A stretch of 64,000 nt of DNA from Candidatus Allofournierella merdavium (GTDB lineage Bacteria; Bacillota; Clostridia; Oscillospirales; Ruminococcaceae): contig DWYI01000033.1 of NCBI GenBank assembly GCA_019118765.1, positions 62,001-126,000 on the forward strand. The letters are read 5' to 3'. Of the stretch, positions 9,401 to 17,234 are shown one piece after another. The notes under the pieces were generated by a model that was given only the letters and a program-made list of their open reading frames with translations, was not told the origin of the DNA and did not search any database. The translations under genes and the position numbers were made by a program. Position 1 is the first letter of the stretch. Every line of letters starts with the position of its first letter.

Positions 9401-10667
9401 CCCCGCCAAGAGCGAGGTGTTCGAGTTCTGCGAGCGCAAAAAGGCGGCCTTTTTCCACACCGACAGAACTCTGCTGGCGGGGGAGGAAAAACACGAGGAA
9501 AACTTCCCGGAATGCTGGTTGCGGGAGAAGATCGTGCACCCCCATTTCGCCGAAAAATTCGCGGCCCTTTTCCGGAACGTGCCCCAAAACAAGGATGTGG
9601 ACGGCATGGAACTGCTGATGCGCACCAAGCAGGGCACCTACGAGTGGTTCCAGCTTTCCACCCGCCACATGGGCGAGGAAGAACCGTACAGCGACACCAT
9701 TCTCGTGCTGCTGGACACCGCGAACCGGGAGCGGGTGTTGCAGCTGGAAAATATGCGGATCCGTGAATTCTATCAGGCGAGCCTGAGCGAGGCCATCGCC
9801 TACGCGGAGGTGGATCTGGAGAGCGACACCCTGAAATCCGCGGGTGGATTGTGGGCCGGCTACGAACAGAAGTTCAGCGGCAGCGGAAAGAGCCTTTTGC
9901 GCTTCATGGAGGAGGCGGCCGCCAGCGATGTGCGCATCGGCCGGAACATGAAGAACCTGGAGAAGGCGGACAGCTGGAAGGCCCTGCTTGCCGGTGACGC
10001 CGTTACCCGGCGTTTTCGCTACCAGCGCCGGATCGATGGCGAGTGGCGCTGGACGGAACTGGTGGCGCACAGCTTTCGGGAGCAATGCACCGAAACCTCC
10101 TACGCGCTGTTGTACCTCAAGGACATCGACGCCCAGGTCCGCAAGGAGCAGGCGCAGAAGGAAGCGGCCAACCGCGACCCGCTGACGGGCGTTTTGAACC
10201 GGAATGCCTTTGAGTCCGCCGTGCGGGAGTACATGGAAGCCCCGGAGAGCCAGCGGCGGGGCGCGATGATCCTGCTGGACATCGACAACTTCAAAAATGT
10301 CAATGACCGGCTGGGCCACCCGGAAGGCGACAACGTCCTGCGGTATGTTACCAAGCTGCTCACCGCGACCTTCCGCCAGCAGGATGTGATCGGGCGTCTG
10401 GGCGGCGACGAATTTGTGGTGTTTGTGCAGGGCGCCATCACCCGGGAGATCCTGGATCAGCGCATGGAGCGCTTTAACGCGGCGCTGGGGGCGTATCCCA
10501 AAACGCCCATCAGCTGCAGCGCGGGGATCCTGTTTGTGCGCAGCGAAGGATTTTCCTACACCCGGGCCGTTCTCCTGTCGGACAAGGCCCTGTACGACAG
10601 CAAACAAAAGGGCAAACACCGGCACACCTACGCCGATCCCAACGGGACCGGCAGCCGGCAGGGATGA
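6402..10667 (+). CDS. Multidomain PAS/GGDEF/EAL/PAS/GAF/GGDEF cyclic-di-GMP protein
   Basis: About 1,421 residues with no evident membrane segment. Domains in order: PAS (about 25-125); a GGDEF domain with the signature degraded to 'RVNGDCF' (about 130-285); an intact EAL phosphodiesterase domain (about 305-555, with 'MEALLRY', 'DDFGTGYSSL', 'EGVET', 'QGYLF'); a second PAS with a Cys motif 'CYKVLQGKDDPCEFCTN'; GAF (about 700-860); further PAS-like sequence; and a C-terminal GGDEF with intact 'LGGDEF' (about 1334). It could both make and break cyclic-di-GMP, feeding flagellar control. TTG at 6402 is chosen because AAAGGGG lies just upstream; ATG 6426 lacks a ribosome site. Confidence 0.88.
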   Translation: MEPENKKVMREQLEVLNLLGDSGNDYLFLWDLASGRVYFAGNIWQRYDLPKNEDGGCTMDDWYRIVYKNDLPALRRELKLVRQGKAARYNNEYRLVDREGNRVWVNCRGRCQLDEQGKPIALIGRVSDTALERMVDQLTGAFNATRLTEDMDRILASEIPCYLLLMGVDNLKHINLHYGRDYGSRILCMIADTLEELVGVGLRIYRVNGDCFAANLPVEDQAVVEDIYRKLCARMAEYCTLSAGVVSYTGHQNVDSSVLYQYAEETLDKAKRMGKNTLAVFSQKDYEEKLSTVELQEELRRSVQEGFSGFSVYYQPQIRTGTYELFGMEALLRYRSPARGPLSPVEFIPVLEQTGLICQVGLWTLKTAMEQCRIWRKNVGELHVSVNVSYVQLSQENIEEQVLELLSDSGLPGDALTLEVTESMQLQDYSRFNRLFYRWKQAGIEISVDDFGTGYSSLGYLKNLNIDEIKIDRCFVRGIQYSAYNYRLLSNMLELARSSQIRVCCEGVETREELAALEELGPDILQGYLFDKPLSAADFARNYIEEGTETYKSSAAVREGLRQVKWSEEQLPREFHATAETMDNIMGALDEIVYVSDPKTYELYYLNPAGRQLTGVFDYNGQKCYKVLQGKDDPCEFCTNSLLNRDRFYFWELENKKLKRHFLLKDKLIPWQGKLARLELAVDITEREVLSRSVREKLDFAENVLACAKVLAQEPDMNRATRQMLASVAEFYQSDRAYLFEPISISEGLWSNTCEWCREGVAPEQANQQRVPAMGMQRWMDLFEKDTSVIVPNVEELRDADPSEYKRLHSQGVSRLIATPIHSEGKLVGFLGVDNPRHCVRDDSMIRTLSLFVGDRFSKNETEERLGELLDLHYRDVLKDTNVGLWFIRMDPNANRREMFADETMRRVLGIEGALSPQKCYEHWYSRVHESYRAYVNQAVEQMLYSDRPVELEYPWQHPTRGEVVVRCTGIRTADTDHMICLEGYHRIVSDIERPQFLPSPAKSEVFEFCERKKAAFFHTDRTLLAGEEKHEENFPECWLREKIVHPHFAEKFAALFRNVPQNKDVDGMELLMRTKQGTYEWFQLSTRHMGEEEPYSDTILVLLDTANRERVLQLENMRIREFYQASLSEAIAYAEVDLESDTLKSAGGLWAGYEQKFSGSGKSLLRFMEEAAASDVRIGRNMKNLEKADSWKALLAGDAVTRRFRYQRRIDGEWRWTELVAHSFREQCTETSYALLYLKDIDAQVRKEQAQKEAANRDPLTGVLNRNAFESAVREYMEAPESQRRGAMILLDIDNFKNVNDRLGHPEGDNVLRYVTKLLTATFRQQDVIGRLGGDEFVVFVQGAITREILDQRMERFNAALGAYPKTPISCSAGILFVRSEGFSYTRAVLLSDKALYDSKQKGKHRHTYADPNGTGSRQG

Positions 10668-10693
10668 GCCCGCAGCCGGCCGGCGCTTCAGAC

Positions 10694-10757
10694 GGCAGGG
10701 GGCCTGCGGCGCGCGGCTCCAGGCGAAGCCGCGCGCGTTAAGCGTCCGGCCCCCAAT
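10694..10757 (+). other. Nested GC hairpins in the 129-base gap between the two GGDEF genes
   Basis: An inner arm CGCGCGGCT pairs with AGCCGCGCG, and an outer GGGGGCC pairs with GGCCCCC. Only weak T content follows, so termination would be partial. The next gene starts about 40 bases later with its own AAAGGGAGG ribosome site. Confidence 0.45.
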
Positions 10758-10796
10758 TGTGATCACACATCCTTATCGAAAGGGAGGCACAAAGCG

Positions 10797-13700
10797 GTGG
10801 AGAAAAACGAAACCGGGATCGGCCATTTGGTGAGCTTTTTCGAGGACCTGGATGAGATGGTCTATATCTCCGACCGGGAGACCAACGAACTGCTCTACAT
10901 GAACCGGCATCTGCGCAATTCCCTGGGATACGGCAGCGGAGAGGAATACAAAGGGAAAAAATGCTATGAGGTGCTGCAGGGCGGCAAGGCCCCCTGTGTG
11001 TTCTGTACCAATCAATCGCTGCAAGAGGGAAAATTCCTTTCCTGGACCCACAAAAATCCGGTGCTCAACAAACGGTATCTCATCAAGGATACCTTTATGA
11101 CCAGCGGCGAAAGACAATATCGGATCGAGATCGCCATCGACGTGGATTCCGAGGTCGTCTGCAATACGCCCTATTACTACGCCCGCAGCGAGACCATCCT
11201 CAACGAGTGCCTGCAGCGCGTCTTTTCCACCACAGACCCGGAGGAAGGGTTGGAAAAGGTGCTGGAATACCTGGGGGAGACCTTCCGGTGCGACCGGGTC
11301 TATGTGTTTGAACTCCGCGAAGACGACCAGATGGACAACACCTACGAGTGGTGCGCGCAGGATGTGATGCCGCAAAAGGACATCCTGCAAAGGATGCCCA
11401 CCGCCGATTTCGACTGGTGGATCCGGCTTTTCAAGCTGAACAAGGTTTTGCTGATCGAAGACCTGGAGAAGATACGCGCCCAGTACCCGGTGGCCTACGC
11501 CATCCTCAAGCCCCAGAACATCTCTGCGCTGGCGGCAGGGCCGGTGAGCTCGGAGGGAAAGGTCGTGGGCTTTTTGGGGATGGACAACCCCAGCCGGGAT
11601 ATGATGACCCTGCTGCCCGCCCTCCTGAACGTGATCGGCTGCTTTGTGGCGGCGCTGCTGCGGCAGAGAGACCTGCTGAACCGGCTGAACGTGCTCAGCT
11701 TTCACGACCCTCTCACCGGGGTTTACAACCGCAACGCCCTGTCGGAGCACAGCGTCCGCTGTCAAAATCAGCTCAGCGCCGGCGTGATCTACTGTGACAT
11801 CACCGGGCTCAAGCAGACCAACGATTCCCGGGGGCACAACGCGGGGGACCAGCTGATCCGCCATTGCAGCGACCTGCTGCGGGACACGCTGGAAACCCCC
11901 TGGATCTACCGCTCGGGCGGCGATGAGTTCGTGGCGGTGTTCTGTGACTGCGACGAGGAGACCTTCCGCCGGAATGTGAGCGCCCTGCACGAACGCATCC
12001 GGAAAGATGAGTGCCATATTGCGGTGGGGTATGCGTGGTCGGACCGGAAACCCTTCAGTCTGGACGCGCTCATCTCCCAGGCCGACCGGGTCATGTACCA
12101 GGACAAGCGGGAGTACTACGCCGCCAACAACCTTGTTCCCGGGGTGGACCGCAGGCGGCCCGGCGGAATGGAACTGCGGGAAGAGGAACAGAACAGTCGT
12201 CTGGGACATTTCCTGCGGGAGACATACCACGACGTTGTGTTCATGTTCGACTCGGTCTCCCGCCAGAATACCATGACCTATTTCTATTTTGGGGATACCC
12301 AGCGGGATTTGTATTATATTTCCGACAACATGCGGGATGAGTTCGGCTTTTCCGGCAATGTGGTCTCCGGCCTGCTGGACGAGTGGTCCAAGCGGATCAG
12401 CCTTCCTCAGCATCGGCAGCTGCACCGGAAAAAGATGCAGGAGCTGATGACCCGCAAGGAAATGGTGTACGACCTGCGCTACCAGGTGAAAAACGCGGCG
12501 GGGGAGAACATCTGGGTGCGCTGCTACGCCATGCTCAAGTGGAATGCCGACAAGACAAAGCCGCTGTTCTTCTCCGGCAGGATCACCCGCCAGGATGACG
12601 CCTTCGTGGTGGATCCGGTCACAAATTTCCCCCGGGCTTCCGCCATGCCCGCCCCCGATCCGCACCAGGCGACGAAATGTCTTGCCATCGGGTTCTGCCT
12701 GAACAGCGTCAGCGCGCTGAACAGTACGCGCGGGCGAAATTACAGCGACCGCATGATCCGCAGCATTGCCGACGAACTGACCGCAAAACTGTCGGATAAA
12801 ATGTCTTTTTATCGTCTGGAGGGGCTGCGGTTCATCGGCCTGACAGAGGAAAACTGCTCCGGGGAAAAGGAGGAACTGGTGGGGTATATCCGCGCCATCG
12901 TGGACAATGAATACCGCGCCAGAGGGCTTTCCGTTCATCATCCCTGTTCCTTCGCACTGATGGAATACCCCCAGCCGAGCCTCTCCTTCACCGATTTCCT
13001 GGAAAATATGGTGTCCCTCATCAAGGTGGCCAAGCGTGATTCCCGGCAGACGTACATCGAGGATTCCAGCACAAACATCGAAAAGATCCGGCAGATCTCC
13101 AACATGAAACTGACGCTGAGTTACGATGTGCTGCAGGAGATGGAGAATTTCCGCATTGTGGTGCAGCCTGTGGTGAGGGCGGCAAGCGGATCGGTGGTGG
13201 GCGGCGAGGTGCTGCTGCGGTGGACCTTTGAGGGCGAGGACGTCCCTCCAAGCACCTTTATCCCCATGCTGGAGAACGAGCACCTGATCCAGATCGCCGG
13301 ACGTTGGGTGTTCGAACAGGCGGTGCGCACCTGCATGCGGCTGGTGGCCTGTGTCCCGGATTTTTACCTCACCTTCAACGTGAGCCTGTACCAGCTTTCC
13401 GACGGCCAGTTCACAGATTTCATGCGAAGGACACTGGAGAAATACCATCTGGACGGTTCCCACCTGATCGCGGAAATGACCGAGAGCTTCATGGACGAAC
13501 AGCCGGAAAAGCTGCGTCGCTTTGTGGAGGACTGCAAATCCATGGGCGTGCAGATCGCGCTGGACGATTTCGGCAGCGGCTACTCCTCCCTGCGGATGCT
13601 TCTGCAATATCCCTCCAACATGATCAAGCTGGACCGGTCGCTGCTGGCGGAGATGACCGAATCCGAGGACAAGATGAACTTCATCTCCAGCATCGTGTAC

Positions 13701-13877
13701 GCCTGCCACCGGTTTGGCAAAAAGGTGTGCATGGAAGGGGTGGAGACCCATGTGCAGAACGATCTCATCAAGGAGGCCGGCTGCGACATGATCCAGGGAT
13801 ATTTTTACTATCACCCCATGGAAGTGGAAGACCTGTACCGGCTGGTGTCCTCCGGGGAATCTCCCGTGCAGGATTGA
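10797..13877 (+). CDS. Multidomain PAS/GAF/GGDEF/PAS/EAL cyclic-di-GMP protein
   Basis: A 1,026-residue protein starting at GTG after AAAGGGAGG. The N-terminal PAS carries the same Cys motif as its neighbour ('CYEVLQGGKAPCVFCTN'). It is followed by a GAF region, an intact GGDEF diguanylate cyclase domain ('SGGDEF' about 373-378), a second PAS-like region, a degenerate GGDEF-like stretch, and a C-terminal EAL domain with 'GEVLLRW' (Glu804), 'EMTES', 'LDDFGSGYSSL', 'MEGVET' and 'IQGYF'. Val replaces Ala in the E-A-L triad but the catalytic Glu and metal ligands remain. The domain order is the reverse of the upstream protein, suggesting shuffling of shared modules. Confidence 0.88.
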   Translation: MEKNETGIGHLVSFFEDLDEMVYISDRETNELLYMNRHLRNSLGYGSGEEYKGKKCYEVLQGGKAPCVFCTNQSLQEGKFLSWTHKNPVLNKRYLIKDTFMTSGERQYRIEIAIDVDSEVVCNTPYYYARSETILNECLQRVFSTTDPEEGLEKVLEYLGETFRCDRVYVFELREDDQMDNTYEWCAQDVMPQKDILQRMPTADFDWWIRLFKLNKVLLIEDLEKIRAQYPVAYAILKPQNISALAAGPVSSEGKVVGFLGMDNPSRDMMTLLPALLNVIGCFVAALLRQRDLLNRLNVLSFHDPLTGVYNRNALSEHSVRCQNQLSAGVIYCDITGLKQTNDSRGHNAGDQLIRHCSDLLRDTLETPWIYRSGGDEFVAVFCDCDEETFRRNVSALHERIRKDECHIAVGYAWSDRKPFSLDALISQADRVMYQDKREYYAANNLVPGVDRRRPGGMELREEEQNSRLGHFLRETYHDVVFMFDSVSRQNTMTYFYFGDTQRDLYYISDNMRDEFGFSGNVVSGLLDEWSKRISLPQHRQLHRKKMQELMTRKEMVYDLRYQVKNAAGENIWVRCYAMLKWNADKTKPLFFSGRITRQDDAFVVDPVTNFPRASAMPAPDPHQATKCLAIGFCLNSVSALNSTRGRNYSDRMIRSIADELTAKLSDKMSFYRLEGLRFIGLTEENCSGEKEELVGYIRAIVDNEYRARGLSVHHPCSFALMEYPQPSLSFTDFLENMVSLIKVAKRDSRQTYIEDSSTNIEKIRQISNMKLTLSYDVLQEMENFRIVVQPVVRAASGSVVGGEVLLRWTFEGEDVPPSTFIPMLENEHLIQIAGRWVFEQAVRTCMRLVACVPDFYLTFNVSLYQLSDGQFTDFMRRTLEKYHLDGSHLIAEMTESFMDEQPEKLRRFVEDCKSMGVQIALDDFGSGYSSLRMLLQYPSNMIKLDRSLLAEMTESEDKMNFISSIVYACHRFGKKVCMEGVETHVQNDLIKEAGCDMIQGYFYYHPMEVEDLYRLVSSGESPVQD

Positions 13878-13930
13878 CCGCACAGCCCTGGCGCGGTGTG
13901 CTCACCGCCCGGAACAAACCGATATGACCC

Positions 13931-13978
13931 CGGCGGCCCCCCTGGCGCGGAAAGACCAATGCACCAGGGGGGCCGCCG
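13931..13978 (+). repeat. Perfect 15-bp inverted repeat downstream of the GGDEF/EAL gene
   Basis: CGGCGGCCCCCCTGG (13931-13945) and its exact complement (13964-13978) flank an 18-base loop. The position suggests a transcript end for the motility/cyclic-di-GMP block, but no U-run follows on either strand. Confidence 0.6.
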
Positions 13979-14026
13979 TGTCCGGAGGGCGATGGGGGCA
14001 GGCAGGTGTTTCCAGCGGCCGCCCCC

Positions 14027-14055
14027 TTGTGCGGACCGCATTATTTTTGTACAAT
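14027..14055 (+). promoter_or_regulatory. Sigma-A type promoter for guanine deaminase
   Basis: TTGTGC (14027-14032), 17-base spacer, TACAAT (14050-14055), followed about 60 bases later by the guaD start. Confidence 0.65.
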
Positions 14056-14116
14056 GGTCTGCGGCGCGCCCCGCGCCCGGCGGAACGGCGCGCTCATCAA
14101 ACGCAAGGAGAACAAG

Positions 14117-15382
14117 ATGGAACTGACCTTTGCCCTGCGGGGCAACATCCTTTATACACCTGCCTGCGGCCGGCTGGAACTGCGGCCGCAGCAATACCTG
14201 GTCTGTGAGAAGGAGCTCGTGGCGGGCATTTTTACAGAATTGCCCGAACGATTCCGGGGCATTCCCCTGCACGACCATGGCGATCGGCTCATCCTGCCCG
14301 GCCTGGTGGATCTGCACGTCCATGCCAGCCAGTACGCCTACCGGGGCCTGGGGATGGACATGGAACTGCTGGACTGGCTGGAACAAAACGCCTTTCCGGA
14401 GGAGGCGCGCTTTGCCGGCATGGACTATGCGGATGCCGCCTACCGGGTCTTTGCCGAGGAACTCACCCGCAGCGCCACCACCCGGGCCTGCGTTTTTGCC
14501 ACGGTGCACCGGCCCGCCACCCTGCGGCTGATGGAACTGCTGGAAAAGGCCGGCCTGCGGGGGTTCGTGGGCAAGCTGAACATGGACTCCAACTGCCCGG
14601 ACTATCTGCGGGAAACAACAGAGGGCTCACTGGCCGAGACCCGCCGCTGGCTGGAGGAGAGCGCCGGATTTTCCGGCGTGCGCCCGGCCATCACCCCCCG
14701 CTTCATTCCCAGCTGCTCCCAGCGGCTGATGGACGGCCTGGGGCAGCTGCGGCGGGAATACGGCGCCGCGATGCAGTCCCACCTGTCGGAGAACCTGTCC
14801 GAGATCGCCTGGGTCCGGCAGCTGCGCCCCGCAGCCCCTTTCTATGGCGCGGCGTATGCGCAGCCGGGGCTGTTCGGCGGCGAATGCCCCACCGTGATGG
14901 CCCATTGCATCTGGAGCGGCGAGGAGGAGCGGGCGCTGATGAAGGAGCGGGGCGTGTTCCTCGCCCACTGTCCCCAGTCCAACATGAACGTGTCCTCCGG
15001 CATCGCCCCCGTGCGCGTCTGGCTGCGGGAAGGGCAGAAGGCGGGCCTGGGCAGCGATGTGGCCGGCGGCGCCCATCTGTCCATCTTCCGCGCCATGACC
15101 GACGCCATCCAGTGTTCCAAACTGCGCTGGCGCCTGGTGGACGACAGCCTGCCCGCCCTCACCCTGCCGGAAGCGCTCTATCTCGCCACCAAGGGCGGCG
15201 GGGCCTTCTTCGGCAAGGTGGGCAGCTTTGAGCCCGGCTATGAATTTGACGCGATCGTCATGGACGACGCCGGCCTGCCCACCACCCGGCAGTGCACCCT
15301 GGCCGAGCGGCTGGAGCGGGTGGTGTGGCTCTCCGACGGGCTGCCTCTGGCAAAATATGTGGCGGGACGCCGGCTCTTCTGA
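14117..15382 (+). CDS. guaD: Guanine deaminase (amidohydrolase family)
   Basis: A 421-residue Zn-dependent amidohydrolase that converts guanine to xanthine plus ammonia in purine salvage or use as a nitrogen source. Metal-site and family motifs are present: 'DLHVHASQYAYRGLGMDME', 'QSHLSEN', 'AHCIWSG', 'LAHCPQSNMNVSSG' and 'GLGSDVAGG'. The HxH motif, the following 'DWLEQNAFPEE' and the total length match GuaD rather than other amidohydrolases such as cytosine deaminase. ATG 14117 follows AAGGAG with 6-base spacing; upstream in-frame codons lie in promoter sequence. It appears to be a single-gene unit. Confidence 0.92.
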   Translation: MELTFALRGNILYTPACGRLELRPQQYLVCEKELVAGIFTELPERFRGIPLHDHGDRLILPGLVDLHVHASQYAYRGLGMDMELLDWLEQNAFPEEARFAGMDYADAAYRVFAEELTRSATTRACVFATVHRPATLRLMELLEKAGLRGFVGKLNMDSNCPDYLRETTEGSLAETRRWLEESAGFSGVRPAITPRFIPSCSQRLMDGLGQLRREYGAAMQSHLSENLSEIAWVRQLRPAAPFYGAAYAQPGLFGGECPTVMAHCIWSGEEERALMKERGVFLAHCPQSNMNVSSGIAPVRVWLREGQKAGLGSDVAGGAHLSIFRAMTDAIQCSKLRWRLVDDSLPALTLPEALYLATKGGGAFFGKVGSFEPGYEFDAIVMDDAGLPTTRQCTLAERLERVVWLSDGLPLAKYVAGRRLF

Positions 15383-15572
15383 AGCCCCGGGCGCTGTCTT
15401 GCGGCCCACCGGCGGGGGCGGGAAGGGGGCGCGGTCGACGACCCGCCGGCAGCGTACAAGATTTTCATGCCCCTTTCGGCAGACAAGGCCCGCGCTTTGT
15501 GGTATCCTTGAAGGGACCGAAACAACCGCTCCCGCCCATGCCGGCGGGGCGGGCCGATAAAGGAGAACGCCC

Positions 15573-16241
15573 ATGAACATCGCCCTCATCCTGGGAATGC
15601 TGCTGGTCTACACCGCCGCCCAGTGCCTGCTCATCCGAAAAGCCTGTTCGCCGAAAAAAAGTTATCTGGCGGAAAAGATCCTGTGCAGCCTGCTCTTTGT
15701 GGCGGTGGCCGCCGTTTCGGCGCGGGTGGGCAGCCGGCCGGAGGCGTTCGTGCATCTTGCGCCGGCCTTCGGCTGCTGTGTCGTGGGCGATGTGCTGCTG
15801 GCGATCTACAACCGGCGCCGCCGCCTGCCCTGGTTCGTGGCCGGAGGAGTGTGCTTTCTGGCAGGGCACGGGCTGTTCGTCTGGGGCCTGTGCCGCCTGC
15901 AGCCCGTGAGCTGGCCGGTGCCGGTCGCGGCGGTGGCCGGGGCGCTGGGCGTGCTGGCCCTGAGCCGGCTGCCCGGGATGCGCTTTGGACGCCTGCTGCC
16001 CATGGCGGCGATCTATGCGTCCTTCGTGTCCGCCTTTCTGGGCAAGGGGTTCCAGCTGGCCCTGGGCCTGGGCCAGCCCTGGTGCTTCTTGGTGCTGGCG
16101 GGCGCGGCGCTGTTCTGGGTGTCGGACCTGCTGATTTTGTTTTTGTATTTCTACCGCACCTCCCATCCGGCGGTCCACGCCGCCAACCTGGCCACTTATT
16201 ATTACGGGATGTTCCTGCTGGGGCTGAGCCTCGGCTTTTGA
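15573..16241 (+). CDS. YhhN/TMEM86-family integral membrane protein (lysoplasmalogenase-like)
   Basis: A 222-residue protein with about seven or eight hydrophobic segments. Conserved YhhN features are 'VGDVLLAIYN' with the acidic residue in a membrane segment, 'FLAGHGLFV' with the His, and 'FWVSDLLILFLYF' with the second Asp. Vertebrate members hydrolyse lysoplasmalogen; plasmalogens occur in anaerobic Clostridia, so a lipid role is plausible, but the bacterial function is inferred. The 190 bases upstream contain only a weak TATCCT-type -10 near 15503. A strong terminator follows. Confidence 0.85.
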   Translation: MNIALILGMLLVYTAAQCLLIRKACSPKKSYLAEKILCSLLFVAVAAVSARVGSRPEAFVHLAPAFGCCVVGDVLLAIYNRRRRLPWFVAGGVCFLAGHGLFVWGLCRLQPVSWPVPVAAVAGALGVLALSRLPGMRFGRLLPMAAIYASFVSAFLGKGFQLALGLGQPWCFLVLAGAALFWVSDLLILFLYFYRTSHPAVHAANLATYYYGMFLLGLSLGF

Positions 16242-16281
16242 CCGGCGGCCCGGAGGGCCGCAAAGCCACGGGCCCGCGAAA

Positions 16282-16325
16282 AGCGGCGCTCCCGGCGGGT
16301 TGATCCGCCGGGAGCGCCGCTTTTT
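16282..16325. terminator. Bidirectional intrinsic terminator
   Basis: A perfect 17-bp stem (AGCGGCGCTCCCGGCGG at 16282-16298 with its complement at 16305-16321), 6-base loop and T5. It sits between the convergent YhhN gene and the - strand hypothetical. Confidence 0.92.
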
Positions 16326-16339
16326 ATGCAAAGAAAAAT

Positions 16340-16948
16340 TTACCCTTCAGCCTGCCCGCAGCGGGCAAAGGCGTCTTCCAACGCCGCGCCGCCCTCCGGA
16401 AACGCCAGTTCAAAGGCTTCCCGGGCGGCGGGGGCCAGGGGCGCGAACTCCGCTTCAAGGCCCGCCCACCGGGGCACAAGGATCGTTACCTCGGCCACTT
16501 CCCGGGCGACCTTTTCGAGGAGCTGATCGCTGTTCATGCGCACCAGCCCCATCAGCAGGGTGCCGTAGCTGCCCCGGGCGCAGGTGCTCAGGTACAGCCG
16601 CACGGCGTGCACCAGTTCCCGGTGCAGCAGTGCCTGCGCATCTCCGCCGCCCTCCGGCCGCAGCAGCGGGGCCAGCCGCCCCAGTTCCCGGGCGGCGGCC
16701 CGCGCTCGATGGGGGCCTGCCTTGCGCCAGTGGTCCAGGGTCAGCCAAAGGGCAATGTACCGGTCCGCCGGAGGCGCGTTCCGCCGGGGGCGCGTGTAGC
16801 GCCTTTCCCACAAAAGGCGCCGCAGTTCGTTCTCCGCCGTGTCCCCCTCGCCGGCGGCCAGGGCCTCTTCCAGCAGCTGCCGGCGGGTTTCGGGGTCAAA
16901 CTCTTCATAATACCGCTCAGGCCAGGCGGTGCGGGTCTGTGTCGTCAT
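16340..16948 (-). CDS. Conserved hypothetical protein, helical, possibly DUF6553-like
   Basis: A 202-residue, largely alpha-helical, soluble protein, beginning with a 'WPERYYEEFDPETRRQLLE' segment and rich in Arg, Glu, Ala and Leu. I recall similar Clostridial proteins filed under a DUF6553-type family but cannot confirm the name; no catalytic motif is evident. The ATG at 16948 has GGGGAGG six bases upstream, so a real coding role is likely despite overlapping + strand open frames. It stands alone between a terminator and a divergent ABC operon. Confidence 0.7.
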   Translation of the reverse strand: MTTQTRTAWPERYYEEFDPETRRQLLEEALAAGEGDTAENELRRLLWERRYTRPRRNAPPADRYIALWLTLDHWRKAGPHRARAAARELGRLAPLLRPEGGGDAQALLHRELVHAVRLYLSTCARGSYGTLLMGLVRMNSDQLLEKVAREVAEVTILVPRWAGLEAEFAPLAPAAREAFELAFPEGGAALEDAFARCGQAEG

Positions 16949-17116
16949 GGCAAATCCTCCCCGCGGCGCGGGCTGCGTTTGGCCGTCCGCACAGCCGCGT
17001 TTCTCTGCATAAAGTATCCCACGCGGCGCAAAGAATGTCAATTGCCGGAAAAACCCCAAAAGACACCGTGCCCGCCCAGCCGTGCTTCCTTTGCTGCGCG
17101 CTGCCAGTATTTTCCC

Positions 17117-17146
17117 TTGACAAGGCGAGGGGAAATGTGCTATCCT
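17117..17146 (+). promoter_or_regulatory. Strong sigma-A promoter of the ABC/YgbA/YbaN operon
   Basis: Consensus TTGACA (17117-17122), 18-base spacer, TATCCT (17141-17146). The predicted start point falls at the edge of the first GTTAGC palindrome. Confidence 0.88.
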
Positions 17147-17154
17147 GTATTGCG

Positions 17155-17203
17155 GTTAGCGAAAGCTAACTTTTTTCTCGACAGAGAGTTAGATATAACT
17201 AAC
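17155..17203. promoter_or_regulatory. Tandem GTTAG/CTAAC palindromes (candidate metalloregulator operators)
   Basis: GTTAGC-GAAA-GCTAAC (17155-17170) and GTTAG-ATATAA-CTAAC (17188-17203) have centres 33 bases apart, close to three helical turns. They lie just downstream of the promoter, where a bound repressor would block elongation. The GTTAG/CTAAC half-sites resemble DtxR/IdeR-family boxes; that assignment is inference. Confidence 0.75.
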
Positions 17204-17234
17204 AATGCGCCGCGCGGCGCAGGGGGAGAGGGAT

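Noticed and set aside
7620..10766. 1,048-codon open frame on the - strand
   Set aside because: Shadow of the GGDEF/EAL gene with the same biased composition and no ribosome site or motif.
10773..13883. 1,036-codon open frame on the - strand
   Set aside because: Exact antisense of the second GGDEF/EAL gene; no independent coding evidence.
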